Shown in pieces: positions 17,406 to 25,071 of a stretch of DNA of 64,000 bases (positions within the stretch are counted from its first letter, which is position 1; each line of letters begins with the position of its first letter). The stretch is from NCBI RefSeq assembly GCF_032397745.1, contig NZ_CP135921.1:124001-188000 (forward strand), written 5' to 3'. Source of the DNA: Bradyrhizobium prioriisuperbiae. Lineage in GTDB: Bacteria; Pseudomonadota; Alphaproteobacteria; Rhizobiales; Xanthobacteraceae. The notes beneath the pieces are model-generated. The model had not been told where the DNA came from and did not search any database. It saw only the letters and a program-made list of their open reading frames with translations. Made by a program: the position numbers and the translations under genes.

Positions 17406-18209
17406 CTATCCGACCAGAAAGAAGTCCGCCATCAGCGTGATCGAACTCTCAAACATGCCAACGCCGGTGAGGGTGCTGCACCCCTTCGCGCGCGCAATCT
17501 GAAGCAGCGGTGTGATCTCCGGAACGGTGATCACGTCGCCGACGAAGCAGGTTTTCTCAATTCGGTCGGCCTCGATCGGCAGCGGATCGTCGGGCCGCAT
17601 GCCACGCGGCGTGGCATTGATCGCAAGATCAAACCCGATCGGGTTCGCCGCCCCCGTGGACACCTTCCCGGCGTGAGCGTTTGCCAGCCGCGCAATCAAG
17701 GCATCGCGCTTGGCCAAATCAGCGTCGTGGACCGCGAGCTCCGTCACGCCGCTGTCCAGCAAGGACAAGGCGATGGCGCTGCCGGCACCGCCGGCGCCAA
17801 CCAGCAGGGCCCGGCGCCCCCAGACGTCGCACCCCGCGGCCGCGAGGCCGCGCACATAACCGAGCCCGTCCAGCATATCGCCGTGCCAGCCGCCGTCGCC
17901 GTTTCTGCGCACGACATTGGCGACACCGAGAAATTTCGCACGCGGCGACAGCGTGGTGCATGACGCGCAAGCGGCGAATTTATGCGGAATGGTGGCAATG
18001 AAGCCGTCGACATTTTGAACAGCACCGAGCGAAACCACCACGCTGTCGAAATGATCAGGCGTCACATGAAACGGCACGACCATCGTGCTGCGCCCGCGCC
18101 GTGCGAATTCAGCCGTCAGGCCGGCCGGTGCTTTGACCTGGGCGATCGGGTCACCAAAAATCGGAATCAGGCGTGTCGCGCCATCGAGTTGAATCGGCAT
18201 CAGGATCAT
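17406..18209 (-). CDS. Shikimate dehydrogenase-like protein (AroE family)
   Basis: 267 residues. The N-terminal substrate domain contains IPIFGDPIAQVKAPAGLTAE and IPHKFAA, whose lysine corresponds to the catalytic Lys of AroE; the Rossmann domain has LLVGAGGAGSAIALSLLDSG (about 142-161) and INATPRGM. AroE enzymes interconvert 3-dehydroshikimate and shikimate (or quinate, in the YdiB type). The opening differs from housekeeping AroE, which normally has a KLxGVIGxPIxHSxSP start, so this is more likely a catabolic or specialised paralogue. The ATG at 18207-18209 overlaps the TIM-barrel stop by ATGA, showing tight coupling. Together the pair may use quinate or shikimate, but this is inference. 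Confidence 0.8.
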   Translation of the reverse strand: MILMPIQLDGATRLIPIFGDPIAQVKAPAGLTAEFARRGRSTMVVPFHVTPDHFDSVVVSLGAVQNVDGFIATIPHKFAACASCTTLSPRAKFLGVANVVRRNGDGGWHGDMLDGLGYVRGLAAAGCDVWGRRALLVGAGGAGSAIALSLLDSGVTELAVHDADLAKRDALIARLANAHAGKVSTGAANPIGFDLAINATPRGMRPDDPLPIEADRIEKTCFVGDVITVPEITPLLQIARAKGCSTLTGVGMFESSITLMADFFLVG

Positions 18210-19015
18210 CCATTGTCTGGCTGATGAAGCACACTGAGCGTCGCGGCGCGAGCGAGATGAGCCTGCTCCGCAAACGACAGCCCGGCACGGCGGCCGTCGG
18301 GCGCTTCGATGCCGACGGGAACATCCGGGAATGCAGCGAGAAGCGCGGCGAGCGGCAATTGGCCCTCGCCCGGATAAAGCCGCTCTCCGCGCGCCTCGCG
18401 CCTGATAGCAGCGACATCCGGCGGCAGCGCAGCCGGCGCGTCACACAGATGCAGATAGTGAACCAGTCCCGCCGGCAAGTGCGCCAGATCCGCGGGCGAA
18501 CCACCGGAGCGGCTGAGATGCAGCGCATCGACCAGCAGGCCGGCACCCGCCTGCCCCGACGCGCGCACGATATCTGTCGCGTCCGCGATGGTTTTGACTT
18601 CGCTGTAGGGAATGAATTCGAGAGAGGTCTTGAGGCCGTGCGCGGCAGCAAGCTCGGTCAGCCGCGCGTGATTGTCGATCAGGCGCGATCGCTCCGGATC
18701 GTTGCCGACCACCACCACATAGGTCGCCCCGAGTTCGGCGCCGAAAGCGAATGCCGGCGCGATCGCAGCGACACCCGTCTCCGCGGTCAGCCAGAACGCC
18801 TCGATATCCAGCACCTTGAGACCCGTCTCAGTCAGCCGCTGCTTGATCTGGCGCTGATAGGGCACGTCCCCGATCACCGGCCGCATCCGCGCATCCGGCG
18901 TCGGCGGCACGATTCGCATCCCGATATGGCTGAACTGCGCGGCTGACGCGGCATCGATCAGGGCGATCGGATCGGCCACCATCAGCGTCAGATGTGCGAG
19001 AGACAGACGTCGCAA
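18206..19015 (-). CDS. Xylose isomerase-like TIM-barrel protein (sugar phosphate isomerase/epimerase family)
   Basis: 269 residues from a TTG start (19013-19015) with GGAG seven bases upstream. The AP-endonuclease-2-like barrel shows FSHIGMRIVPPTPDAR, GATYVVVVGNDPER, SLEFIPYSEVKT with a likely metal-binding Glu, LVDALHLSRSGG, VHYLHLCDAP and GIEAPDG. This family includes sugar isomerases, inosose dehydratases and 3-dehydroshikimate dehydratases. Because it is translationally coupled to an AroE-like gene, a dehydroshikimate dehydratase (giving protocatechuate) is an attractive guess, but the motifs alone do not decide it. First gene of a two-gene operon. Confidence 0.75.
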   Translation of the reverse strand: MRRLSLAHLTLMVADPIALIDAASAAQFSHIGMRIVPPTPDARMRPVIGDVPYQRQIKQRLTETGLKVLDIEAFWLTAETGVAAIAPAFAFGAELGATYVVVVGNDPERSRLIDNHARLTELAAAHGLKTSLEFIPYSEVKTIADATDIVRASGQAGAGLLVDALHLSRSGGSPADLAHLPAGLVHYLHLCDAPAALPPDVAAIRREARGERLYPGEGQLPLAALLAAFPDVPVGIEAPDGRRAGLSFAEQAHLARAATLSVLHQPDNG

Positions 19016-19198
19016 TAAAAAACTCCGGCAATCCCTGGTGACAACGCCGGACCATCCCGATGCAGGACATCAAGGTCAAGGCGGTTCATCCGACGAAACC
19101 AGCCGGGAAACTGCTGATACAGCGCGGGCCGCTCACCCCGGCGACACCGGATCATTTGGTTAACGTTTTGTTGCTAGGATCCACCCGTCGCGGATTGG

Positions 19199-19213
19199 TT
19201 TCGCGTACCGCGA
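19199..19213. promoter_or_regulatory. Short perfect palindrome ahead of a small gene
   Basis: TTCGCG-TAC-CGCGAA, a 15-base palindrome with 6-base arms, 16 bases ahead of the small gene at 19230. It may be an operator or a 5' leader hairpin. No second copy was noticed. Confidence 0.3.
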
Positions 19214-19229
19214 ACATATGAGGTGTGCC

Positions 19230-19418
19230 ATGCACACGATTACCACCACTGATCCGACCGTCGCGCGCCGCTGCCGCTTTGCGCTCTACAAGGCAGGAAA
19301 GGCGACACTAGCCATTGATGGCTCATCCGTCACCGGGCAGGTGCGGTCTGTCAAAGAAGACGGCGCCAGTATTCCGAAGCGATGGGTGATTACGTTGATC
19401 GCCAAATCCCACGACTGA
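19230..19418 (+). CDS. Small hypothetical protein
   Basis: 62 residues from the ATG at 19230 (MHTITTTDPTVARRCRFALY), with GAGGTG about seven bases upstream. It is basic, contains AGKATLAIDGSSVTGQVRSV, a probable small beta-rich fold, and ends ITLIAKSHD. No family is recognised. It faces another small gene across a strong hairpin at 19469-19489. The good SD and clean codon use support it as real. Confidence 0.55.
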   Translation: MHTITTTDPTVARRCRFALYKAGKATLAIDGSSVTGQVRSVKEDGASIPKRWVITLIAKSHD

Positions 19419-19468
19419 AGTCCGGCATCGCGCTTGCGCAGCTGCCCAAGAGCTGGTCAGGGATTCGT

Positions 19469-19489
19469 ACGCGGACTTTAAGTCCGCGT
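19469..19489. terminator. Bidirectional terminator-like hairpin
   Basis: ACGCGGACT-TTA-AGTCCGCGT: nine perfect base pairs with a three-base loop. It lies between the ends of two convergent small genes; on the minus strand the loop is exactly the TAA stop codon of the gene at 19478-19633. There is no long T-tract. Confidence 0.6.
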
Positions 19490-19633
19490 CACAACCTGCA
19501 ACGCCCTGAAAGTCAGGCGTTTGGGATCGCGGATTCCGGACAGATAAAGCTTCATGATGAAATCGGACGCCGTCTTGCGGTCGCAACCAGTCAGCGACAC
19601 CACGGCGTCGACGGCAATTTTCTGGGCGTCCAT
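19478..19633 (-). CDS. Very small hypothetical protein, 51 residues
   Basis: Start ATG at 19631-19633 with GAGGA about eight bases upstream; stop TAA at 19478-19480, inside a hairpin loop. The product begins MDAQKIAVDAVVSLTGCDRK, continues TASDFIMKLYLSGIRDPKRL and ends TFRALQVVTRT. The SLTGCDRKTASDFI segment looks like a compact helical domain (a turn followed by a helix), possibly DNA- or protein-binding. I do not recognise a family. The clear SD, the alphaproteobacterial codon use and the terminator support a real gene. It lies just upstream of the end of the flavin monooxygenase gene on the same strand, but the 34-base gap and own SD leave its regulation open. Confidence 0.55.
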   Translation of the reverse strand: MDAQKIAVDAVVSLTGCDRKTASDFIMKLYLSGIRDPKRLTFRALQVVTRT

Positions 19634-19667
19634 TAGGCTTCCTCAGGGGTCGCCCGGCAGGCTCACC

Positions 19668-21395
19668 CTACGATCGCGTGGTTAACGGATCGTAAATGGC
19701 CGACTCGGGCCCCTTCTCGCCATACGCGAAATCACCCATTGGCCCAGTGGCCTGGACGCCACCGGCCCCGGCCGCCCCAGTGTCCGCAACCAGTGTCCGG
19801 ATTTGTTGTGCGAATGCCGTCAGCGAGGAAACCGCGGCCACGCTCGCCGCCACATAACGATCGGGCCGGACCAGCAGCAAGGATGCGACCGGCAGCACCG
19901 GGGCGAGCAAGTCCGCGATGTCGCGCACGGTCTCGATCTCACCCGCATCCGGCTCGCCCGATCGACCCGGCTCCGGATTTTGCCAACTCGGCAGGATGGC
20001 CACGCGCCGAAGGGGGACTCCGAAATCCAGATCGCGGCCATTATCAAGCGCACGCTCCGCATCCGGCCCGTAGGCGACCAGCGCAAAACCATCGCCGAGC
20101 ACATCATCCAGCATGATCCGCCGCCTGTCGACACGCTCGACTTCCGGCTGCGGCAACATGCTGCCGACCAGCACGGCCGTCGAGGACAGCAGGAAGCCAT
20201 CTTTGTAATGCGGCTTCGGCTTGTGTTTCATCTGCGCGAAATAGGCCTGCACCGCCGGCACGATGGCGGCGGCACGAAACGCGCCTTGCACCAACCAGGC
20301 CTGCAGCGGCGAAGTCGGCATCATCACCCGGCCCATATTGATCGCAAGCTGAACCAGTGCGCGGGCGTGCGGCTCGCGCTCGGCCTGATAGCTGTCGAGC
20401 AGGCCCGGCCCGAGCCGTCCCTGCACCACCTCGGCAAGTTTCCAGGCCAGATTGTGCGCATCGCGAATGCCGCTGTTCATGCCCTGCCCCGCGAATGGCG
20501 GTGACAGATGCGCGGCGTCCCCGGCGAGGAAAACGCGCGGCGTGTTCCAGCGATCGGCGATGCGCGCATGAAACGTATAGACTTGGCGACGCACGACCGG
20601 CGCATCCGCATCCGGGCCGCTGTCGGCCAGCAATATCCGCACAAACGCGGGATCGATCGCGCGTTCCTCGTCCTCATGATCGTGCAGCATGAACTCGTAA
20701 CGGCGGATGCCGCCGGGTCCAGGCAACGTGATCAGCGGACGGCGCGGATTGCAGACCACTCGGGTCTGGCGCAGCCGCTCGCTGGTCGCAGCGAGATCGA
20801 CGATCAGCCAGCGCTGCCGGTAGGTCGAGCCGGTGAGTATCGCACCGACATGCTTGCGGATGACGCTGCGGGCACCATCGGCGCCGACCAGATAGCGGGC
20901 GCGCAGCAGCCGGTTGCCGCCCGCCGGCCCGCGCAGTGTCAGCTCGACACTGTCGGCATGTTCCGTCACCGTCTCGCAGCTGTGCTGAAACAACGTCTGC
21001 ACGGTCGGAAATCGATCGAGCCCGCGACGCAGCTTCGCCTCGAGCCTGGGCTGGGTAAAGGCACTGCGTTTGGGAAAGCCGTAGTCCCGCGCGGTCGGCT
21101 CGACCCTAGCAAAACAGATGCCGGCCGTCGTGAAATAGCGAGAGCCATAATCGAGTGCGACATCGATCATCACCTCGTCGGCCAGGCCGATCGCCTGCAT
21201 GGTGCGCAGCGATTCGTCGTCGATCGAGACCGCACGCGGCTCCAACACCGTCGTTGCATTGCGCTCGATCAGCGCCACGCGAACACCCTGTTGTCCCAGA
21301 ATATTCGCCGTGGTCAGCCCGGTCGGGCCGGCGCCGACGATGGCCACATCGACATCAACATCAACATCAACACTGGTATCGACCGCCGCGGTCAT
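19668..21395 (-). CDS. FAD-dependent aromatic hydroxylase (MhpA / PheA-TfdB family)
   Basis: 575 residues. It has the group A flavoprotein monooxygenase pattern: VAIVGAGPTGLTTANILGQQ (FAD ADP-binding, about 17-36), YLVGADGARSVIRKHVG (DG motif) and RVFLAGDAAHLSPPFAGQG (GD motif), then MNSGIRDAHNLAWKL and a thioredoxin-like C-terminal domain (LLLVRPDRYVAA). Such enzymes use NAD(P)H and O2 to add a hydroxyl to a phenolic ring, here probably preparing a catechol for the dioxygenase encoded in the same operon. Just after Met the protein has an odd DVDVDVDVDV stretch from a hexanucleotide repeat. Its ATG overlaps the IclR stop by four bases. The closest named relative is MhpA-type, but the true substrate is unknown. 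Confidence 0.87.
   Translation of the reverse strand: MTAAVDTSVDVDVDVDVAIVGAGPTGLTTANILGQQGVRVALIERNATTVLEPRAVSIDDESLRTMQAIGLADEVMIDVALDYGSRYFTTAGICFARVEPTARDYGFPKRSAFTQPRLEAKLRRGLDRFPTVQTLFQHSCETVTEHADSVELTLRGPAGGNRLLRARYLVGADGARSVIRKHVGAILTGSTYRQRWLIVDLAATSERLRQTRVVCNPRRPLITLPGPGGIRRYEFMLHDHEDEERAIDPAFVRILLADSGPDADAPVVRRQVYTFHARIADRWNTPRVFLAGDAAHLSPPFAGQGMNSGIRDAHNLAWKLAEVVQGRLGPGLLDSYQAEREPHARALVQLAINMGRVMMPTSPLQAWLVQGAFRAAAIVPAVQAYFAQMKHKPKPHYKDGFLLSSTAVLVGSMLPQPEVERVDRRRIMLDDVLGDGFALVAYGPDAERALDNGRDLDFGVPLRRVAILPSWQNPEPGRSGEPDAGEIETVRDIADLLAPVLPVASLLLVRPDRYVAASVAAVSSLTAFAQQIRTLVADTGAAGAGGVQATGPMGDFAYGEKGPESAIYDPLTTRS
21346..21372. repeat. Hexanucleotide tandem repeat inside the monooxygenase N-terminus
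   Basis: Four near-perfect ACATCA units (plus strand) encode alternating Asp-Val codons just before the FAD-binding strand. Repeats of six keep the frame, so copy-number change would only lengthen or shorten the N-terminal tail. Confidence 0.6.
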
Positions 21396-22168
21396 GAGGT
21401 GGCGCGGCGGGCGCCATCCAGCGTTACCGCAAGCTTCAGCTCTTCGGTCAACAGGCTTGCGGTCGAGACCACCAGCAGCACCAGCCGACGCTCGGCGGCA
21501 TCGTCGATTGCCGCCGACTCCACGATCAGGCTGAGGCTCGCGATCAGCCCACGCTCGGGCAGCGACACCGGCGCCGCGATCCCCATCAGTCCGGCATCAA
21601 CCTCGCCGCGGGTCACGCAATAGCCGCGCTTGCGCGCCGCCACAAGCTGCTCACGCAACTGTTCCGGCGTTGGATCGAACTTGCGCCGCGGCGTGTGGTC
21701 CGCCAGCAGGCGGTTGAGCTTGCGCGTCGGCAGTTGCGCCAGGATCGCCTTGGAGGTCGCGCCCTGCAGCAGCGGACGGGGACGGCCACGCTCATAACTG
21801 GTGCGAACGGTCGAATCCCGCGCCACCACGTCCGCCACACACATCACCGTGTCGCCATAGAGCCGCGCCAGCACCGCGGCGCACGGCGCCCGCGCCTGGA
21901 TCGCACATTCGCGCAGCAGCGAGATGCCGATGCCCGCAAGCGGATCGGTCAATCGGATCAGCCGATCGTATTCGATGAAGGCCGGCCCCAGCCGGTAGTT
22001 CGCCTCAGTCGATGGCTCCAGAAAATTGTCCGCCACCAGTTCGCGCACGGTGCGATAGATCGTGCTGGCCGGTACGTTGAGGGATGTGGCAATCTCCTGC
22101 ACCGTCCATTCGCTTTTCTGTTCGCCGAACAGGCGCAGCACATGAACGTAGCGGCTCAGTCCCGACAT
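21392..22168 (-). CDS. IclR-family transcriptional regulator
   Basis: 258 residues. The N-terminal winged helix reads GLSRYVHVLRLFGEQKSEWT, then VQEIATSLNVPASTIYRTVR; the C-terminal effector domain has the family segments GATSKAILAQLP and KRGYCVTRGEVDAGLMGIAA. IclR proteins commonly control aromatic catabolism. It sits inside the operon, between the extradiol dioxygenase gene (51 bases upstream) and the hydroxylase gene (ATGA overlap downstream), so it probably regulates its own operon. A likely target is the AT-rich palindrome at 23143-23167 ahead of the first gene. Confidence 0.88.
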   Translation of the reverse strand: MSGLSRYVHVLRLFGEQKSEWTVQEIATSLNVPASTIYRTVRELVADNFLEPSTEANYRLGPAFIEYDRLIRLTDPLAGIGISLLRECAIQARAPCAAVLARLYGDTVMCVADVVARDSTVRTSYERGRPRPLLQGATSKAILAQLPTRKLNRLLADHTPRRKFDPTPEQLREQLVAARKRGYCVTRGEVDAGLMGIAAPVSLPERGLIASLSLIVESAAIDDAAERRLVLLVVSTASLLTEELKLAVTLDGARRATS

Positions 22169-22219
22169 CTCAGGCTCCGGCTGTTTCCCTGACGACGACT
22201 GCAGCCATGCGCGCCCCCT

Positions 22220-23062
22220 TCATGCGCGCATGATGGCGTTGCCCCACAGATTGAGCGTGCGCTCGGCGTGGGGCCAGTGCTTGACCGGACGATCGTGGAT
22301 CACTTCGAGTTCGGCCGAGATCTCGATCCAGTTGCCGTCCGGATCGGCGATGAACACAAACAGATTGTTGCCCGGGCCATGGCGGCCCGGCCCCCACATC
22401 AGCTGAATGTCCTGCGCGGCGAGGCCGTCGCACCAGTCGCGCAAGGTGTCCCACTCCCCGGCCTCATAGGAGTGATGATCGATGCCTTGCCGGTCCTGAT
22501 AAAAGCAGGCGAGGTTGTGGTGCTCGTGATTGCCGCGCATGAAGCAGGTCATCACCTTGCCGTCGTCGCGCAGCACCCGATCGGACACGCCGAAGCCGAG
22601 CTTGCCGGCATAAAAATCCTCGATCGCGGGCACTTTGCGGGTCGCAAGCGTCAGGTGCTGCAATGGGGCACGCAGCCGCTTGTCGGCGGACACCGCATCC
22701 TGCTTCGCCAGACCGAAAACCACGACGTTTCCGTCCGGGTCGACCACGCTGAATGCGCCATCGGCGAACAGCGGGCTGTCAAACGCCTGCGGTGTGAGTT
22801 GATTGCTGCCCGCATACGCGCGCAGACCCGCAAGGCCATCCGCATCGCGCACAGCGAACGCCGCGTGCGCAAGATGTTTGGCCGGACCCCGGCTGATCAC
22901 TAAGCGTCGTGACGGTCCCCGCACCTGCCAGACATTGTCGCCAGCGGGGATCGCCGTCATCTCCATGGCGTTGGCATAAAACGTCGCCAGCCGCTGCGGA
23001 TAGGGGCTGTGCAGATGCAGGTGATGCAGATAGGCGCTCGCCTGCAGGGCGGTCATGAACAT
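22220..23062 (-). CDS. VOC-fold extradiol ring-cleavage dioxygenase
   Basis: 280 residues in two VOC (glyoxalase/bleomycin-resistance) modules, the layout of type I extradiol dioxygenases. The Fe(II) ligands of the second module are visible: His in PLQHLTLATRKVP (about 136), His in GIDHHSYEAGEWD (about 190-197), and Glu in DPDGNWIEISAELEV (about 240). Such enzymes open a catechol ring next to the two hydroxyls using O2. GGAGGAA lies eight bases ahead of the ATG at 23060-23062. It is the first gene of an operon with IclR regulator and flavin hydroxylase, consistent with hydroxylation then meta cleavage. The later pathway steps (hydrolase, hydratase, aldolase) are not in this cluster. Confidence 0.85.
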   Translation of the reverse strand: MFMTALQASAYLHHLHLHSPYPQRLATFYANAMEMTAIPAGDNVWQVRGPSRRLVISRGPAKHLAHAAFAVRDADGLAGLRAYAGSNQLTPQAFDSPLFADGAFSVVDPDGNVVVFGLAKQDAVSADKRLRAPLQHLTLATRKVPAIEDFYAGKLGFGVSDRVLRDDGKVMTCFMRGNHEHHNLACFYQDRQGIDHHSYEAGEWDTLRDWCDGLAAQDIQLMWGPGRHGPGNNLFVFIADPDGNWIEISAELEVIHDRPVKHWPHAERTLNLWGNAIMRA

Positions 23063-23364
23063 CGGCTATTCCTCCCCACGCGACAGTGATCGCATCGCCA
23101 CCGTCATATCCCCACAATAGCAGCAGCAGCTTCAAAATCAAAATAATTATCAAAATATGATAATTATGTACGTAAAATGGCAAGCCATTAAGCTATTGAG
23201 CAAATTCGGCGGACATCTGAATTGGCCATGGCGAGCGGAGATCGATGATTTCAAGTCACAAATCATGTTCCTGCAGGACGTCTGGCTATCGGGCACAGAC
23301 ACCGTCATCTCATCGGTGACACCAGGGCTCGCACCCGGGATTTCAGTTTCCGAGGAGAATGATC
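23063..23364. other. Divergent promoter region, AT-rich
   Basis: About 300 bases between the dioxygenase operon (minus) and the aldo/keto reductase gene (plus). It is much more AT-rich than its surroundings around 23130-23180 and contains the palindrome listed next. No gene is seen in it. Confidence 0.7.
23143..23167. promoter_or_regulatory. AT-rich palindrome, likely operator of the dioxygenase operon
   Basis: ATAATTATC at 23143-23151 and GATAATTAT at 23159-23167, perfect 9-base arms with a 7-base spacer, 81 bases or more ahead of the dioxygenase start. Suits a dimeric regulator, most simply the IclR protein of the operon. Confidence 0.5.
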
Positions 23365-24399
23365 ATGGACTACCGCACGCTTGGCGCCTCCGGGCTCAAG
23401 GTCCCCGCCCTCAGTTTTGGCGCCGGCACCTTCGGTGGGACGGGACCCTTGTTCGGCGCCTGGGGCACAACGGACGCAGCGGAAGCCCGACGCCTGATCG
23501 ACATCTGCCTCGATGCCGGCGTCACGTTGTTCGATACTGCCGACGTCTATTCCAACGGCGCCTCCGAACAGGTGCTCGGCGAAGCCATCAAGGGCCGGCG
23601 CGACCAGGTGCTGATCTCCACCAAGACCTCGCTGCCGATGGGCGACGGCCCGAACGATGCGGGCTCGTCGCGGTCGCGGCTGATCACTGCGGTCGAACAG
23701 GCACTGCGCCGCATGGGCACCGACCATATCGATCTGCTGCAGCTTCACGCCTTCGATGCCGGCACGCCGATCGAAGAGGTGCTGTCGACACTCGACACGC
23801 TGGTCCGCGCCGGCAAGCTGCGTTACGTCGGCGTGTCCAATTTCTCCGGCTGGCATCTGATGAAGTCGCTCGCGATCGCGGATCGCCATGGCTATCCGCG
23901 CTATGTGGCGCATCAGGTCTATTACTCGCTGCTCGGGCGTGATTATGAGTGGGAGCTGATGCCGCTCGGCCTCGACCAGAATGTCGGCGCGCTGGTGTGG
24001 AGCCCGCTCGGCTGGGGCCGGCTCACCGGCAAGATTCGTCGCGGCGCGCCACTGCCGGAGCAAAGCCGCCTGCACCAGACCGCGGAGTTCGGGCCGCCGA
24101 TCGATGACGAGCGGCTCTATGCCATCGTCGACGTGCTTGATGCCATCGCCGCGGAGACCGGCAAGACCGTGCCGCAGATCGCCCTTAACTGGCTCCTGCA
24201 GCGCCCGACCGTATCCTCGGTGATTATCGGCGCGCGCAACGAACAGCAGTTGCGTCAAAACCTTGGTGCGGTGGGCTGGGCGCTCACGCCCGAGCAGATT
24301 GCGCGGCTGAATCAAGCAAGCGCCGTGACCGCGCCTTACCCGTATTTCCCGTATCAGCGACAGGCAGGCTTCGCGCGGCTCAATCCACCGGTGGTGTGA
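23365..24399 (+). CDS. Aldo/keto reductase
   Basis: About 344 residues from the ATG at 23365, with AGGAG seven bases upstream (a second ATG lies two codons earlier). The TIM-barrel AKR signatures are present: LDAGVTLFDTADVYSNGASE (about 50-69, with catalytic Asp and Tyr), STKTSLP with catalytic Lys, DLLQLHAFD with catalytic His, and the NADPH site SVIIGARNEQQLRQNLGAVG. It reduces aldehydes or ketones with NADPH. It resembles the YajO/TasA-like group of bacterial AKRs. It is transcribed alone, divergent from the aromatic operon, so a common role is possible but unproven. Confidence 0.9.
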   Translation: MDYRTLGASGLKVPALSFGAGTFGGTGPLFGAWGTTDAAEARRLIDICLDAGVTLFDTADVYSNGASEQVLGEAIKGRRDQVLISTKTSLPMGDGPNDAGSSRSRLITAVEQALRRMGTDHIDLLQLHAFDAGTPIEEVLSTLDTLVRAGKLRYVGVSNFSGWHLMKSLAIADRHGYPRYVAHQVYYSLLGRDYEWELMPLGLDQNVGALVWSPLGWGRLTGKIRRGAPLPEQSRLHQTAEFGPPIDDERLYAIVDVLDAIAAETGKTVPQIALNWLLQRPTVSSVIIGARNEQQLRQNLGAVGWALTPEQIARLNQASAVTAPYPYFPYQRQAGFARLNPPVV

Positions 24400-24410
24400 G
24401 GCATCGTCTC

Positions 24411-24485
24411 AGTAGCCCGGATGAGCGAAGCGATATCCGGGATCCGGTTGTTGATCCCGGATGTCGTTCCGCTCATCGGTGCTAT
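24411..24485. repeat. REP-like palindromic repeat, copy 2
   Basis: AGTAGCCCGGATGAGCGAAG and CGATATCCGGGATC on the left pair with GATCCCGGATGTCGTTCCGC and TCAT on the right, with TTGTTG-type loop in the middle. It shares its core with the copy at 3272-3348 and lies between convergent genes, where it can also act as a terminator. Confidence 0.75.
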
Positions 24486-24511
24486 GGTTCACGGGTAGCC
24501 TGTCTCTCACC

Positions 24512-24895
24512 TTACCGATGAAGGATCGCGTGCGGGCAAATTTGTCTGATGCGCTGCAACCAGCTCGTCCAGCCAGGTCCTTCAAAAGCGATACACACGA
24601 GCGTTCCACTCGGCGCGAGCATCGGGCACAAGTCCCTGAACAAGCGAGGCGCTTGGGCCAAAAGGTCGATGATCGGCAGATCCGGCTGAACCACCAGCTC
24701 TCGCATGCCCCAGACATCCCGGCGCTGCCTCAACTCGTTAATCATCCGCTCCACAGTCAACGCCCCGGTGATCGGTATCGCGCGATTGGGCGACCTATCC
24801 CAGAGAGCGTCATAGTTCTGCTGCCGCATGAAAACGATCTGACCCGGTTGCACCGGCGCGCGTGGCGGGGTGGCCGGACGCGGGCGTCGCGACAT
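24512..24895 (-). CDS. Conserved-looking hypothetical protein
   Basis: 127 residues, beginning MSRRPRPATPPRAPVQPGQI, with MRQQNYDALWDRSP, ALTVERMINELRQRRDVWGM and LAPSGTLVCIAFEGPGWTSW. The basic, Pro-rich start may be a shorter real gene starting at the internal ATG (MRQQNYDALWD, about residue 23). The aromatic-rich C-terminal half looks like a folded domain, but I do not know the family. It lies on the same strand as the LysR gene after a 176-base gap and converges with the aldo/keto reductase. Confidence 0.5.
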   Translation of the reverse strand: MSRRPRPATPPRAPVQPGQIVFMRQQNYDALWDRSPNRAIPITGALTVERMINELRQRRDVWGMRELVVQPDLPIIDLLAQAPRLFRDLCPMLAPSGTLVCIAFEGPGWTSWLQRIRQICPHAILHR

Positions 24896-25071
24896 GGCGA
24901 ATCCTCCAACTTGCGATCGGCCGCGATCGTTTCCACGGTCGCGACCTCCATCAAGTTGGTTGCGCGCATATACTTGTCAGTTCACCGATGGGCGCGCGAC
25001 TCTTCGACACGTCAAGCCGATGTGTGTTCGGCCGAATTCCGATGATCTGGCAAGGCGCGAGCAAGATCGGC

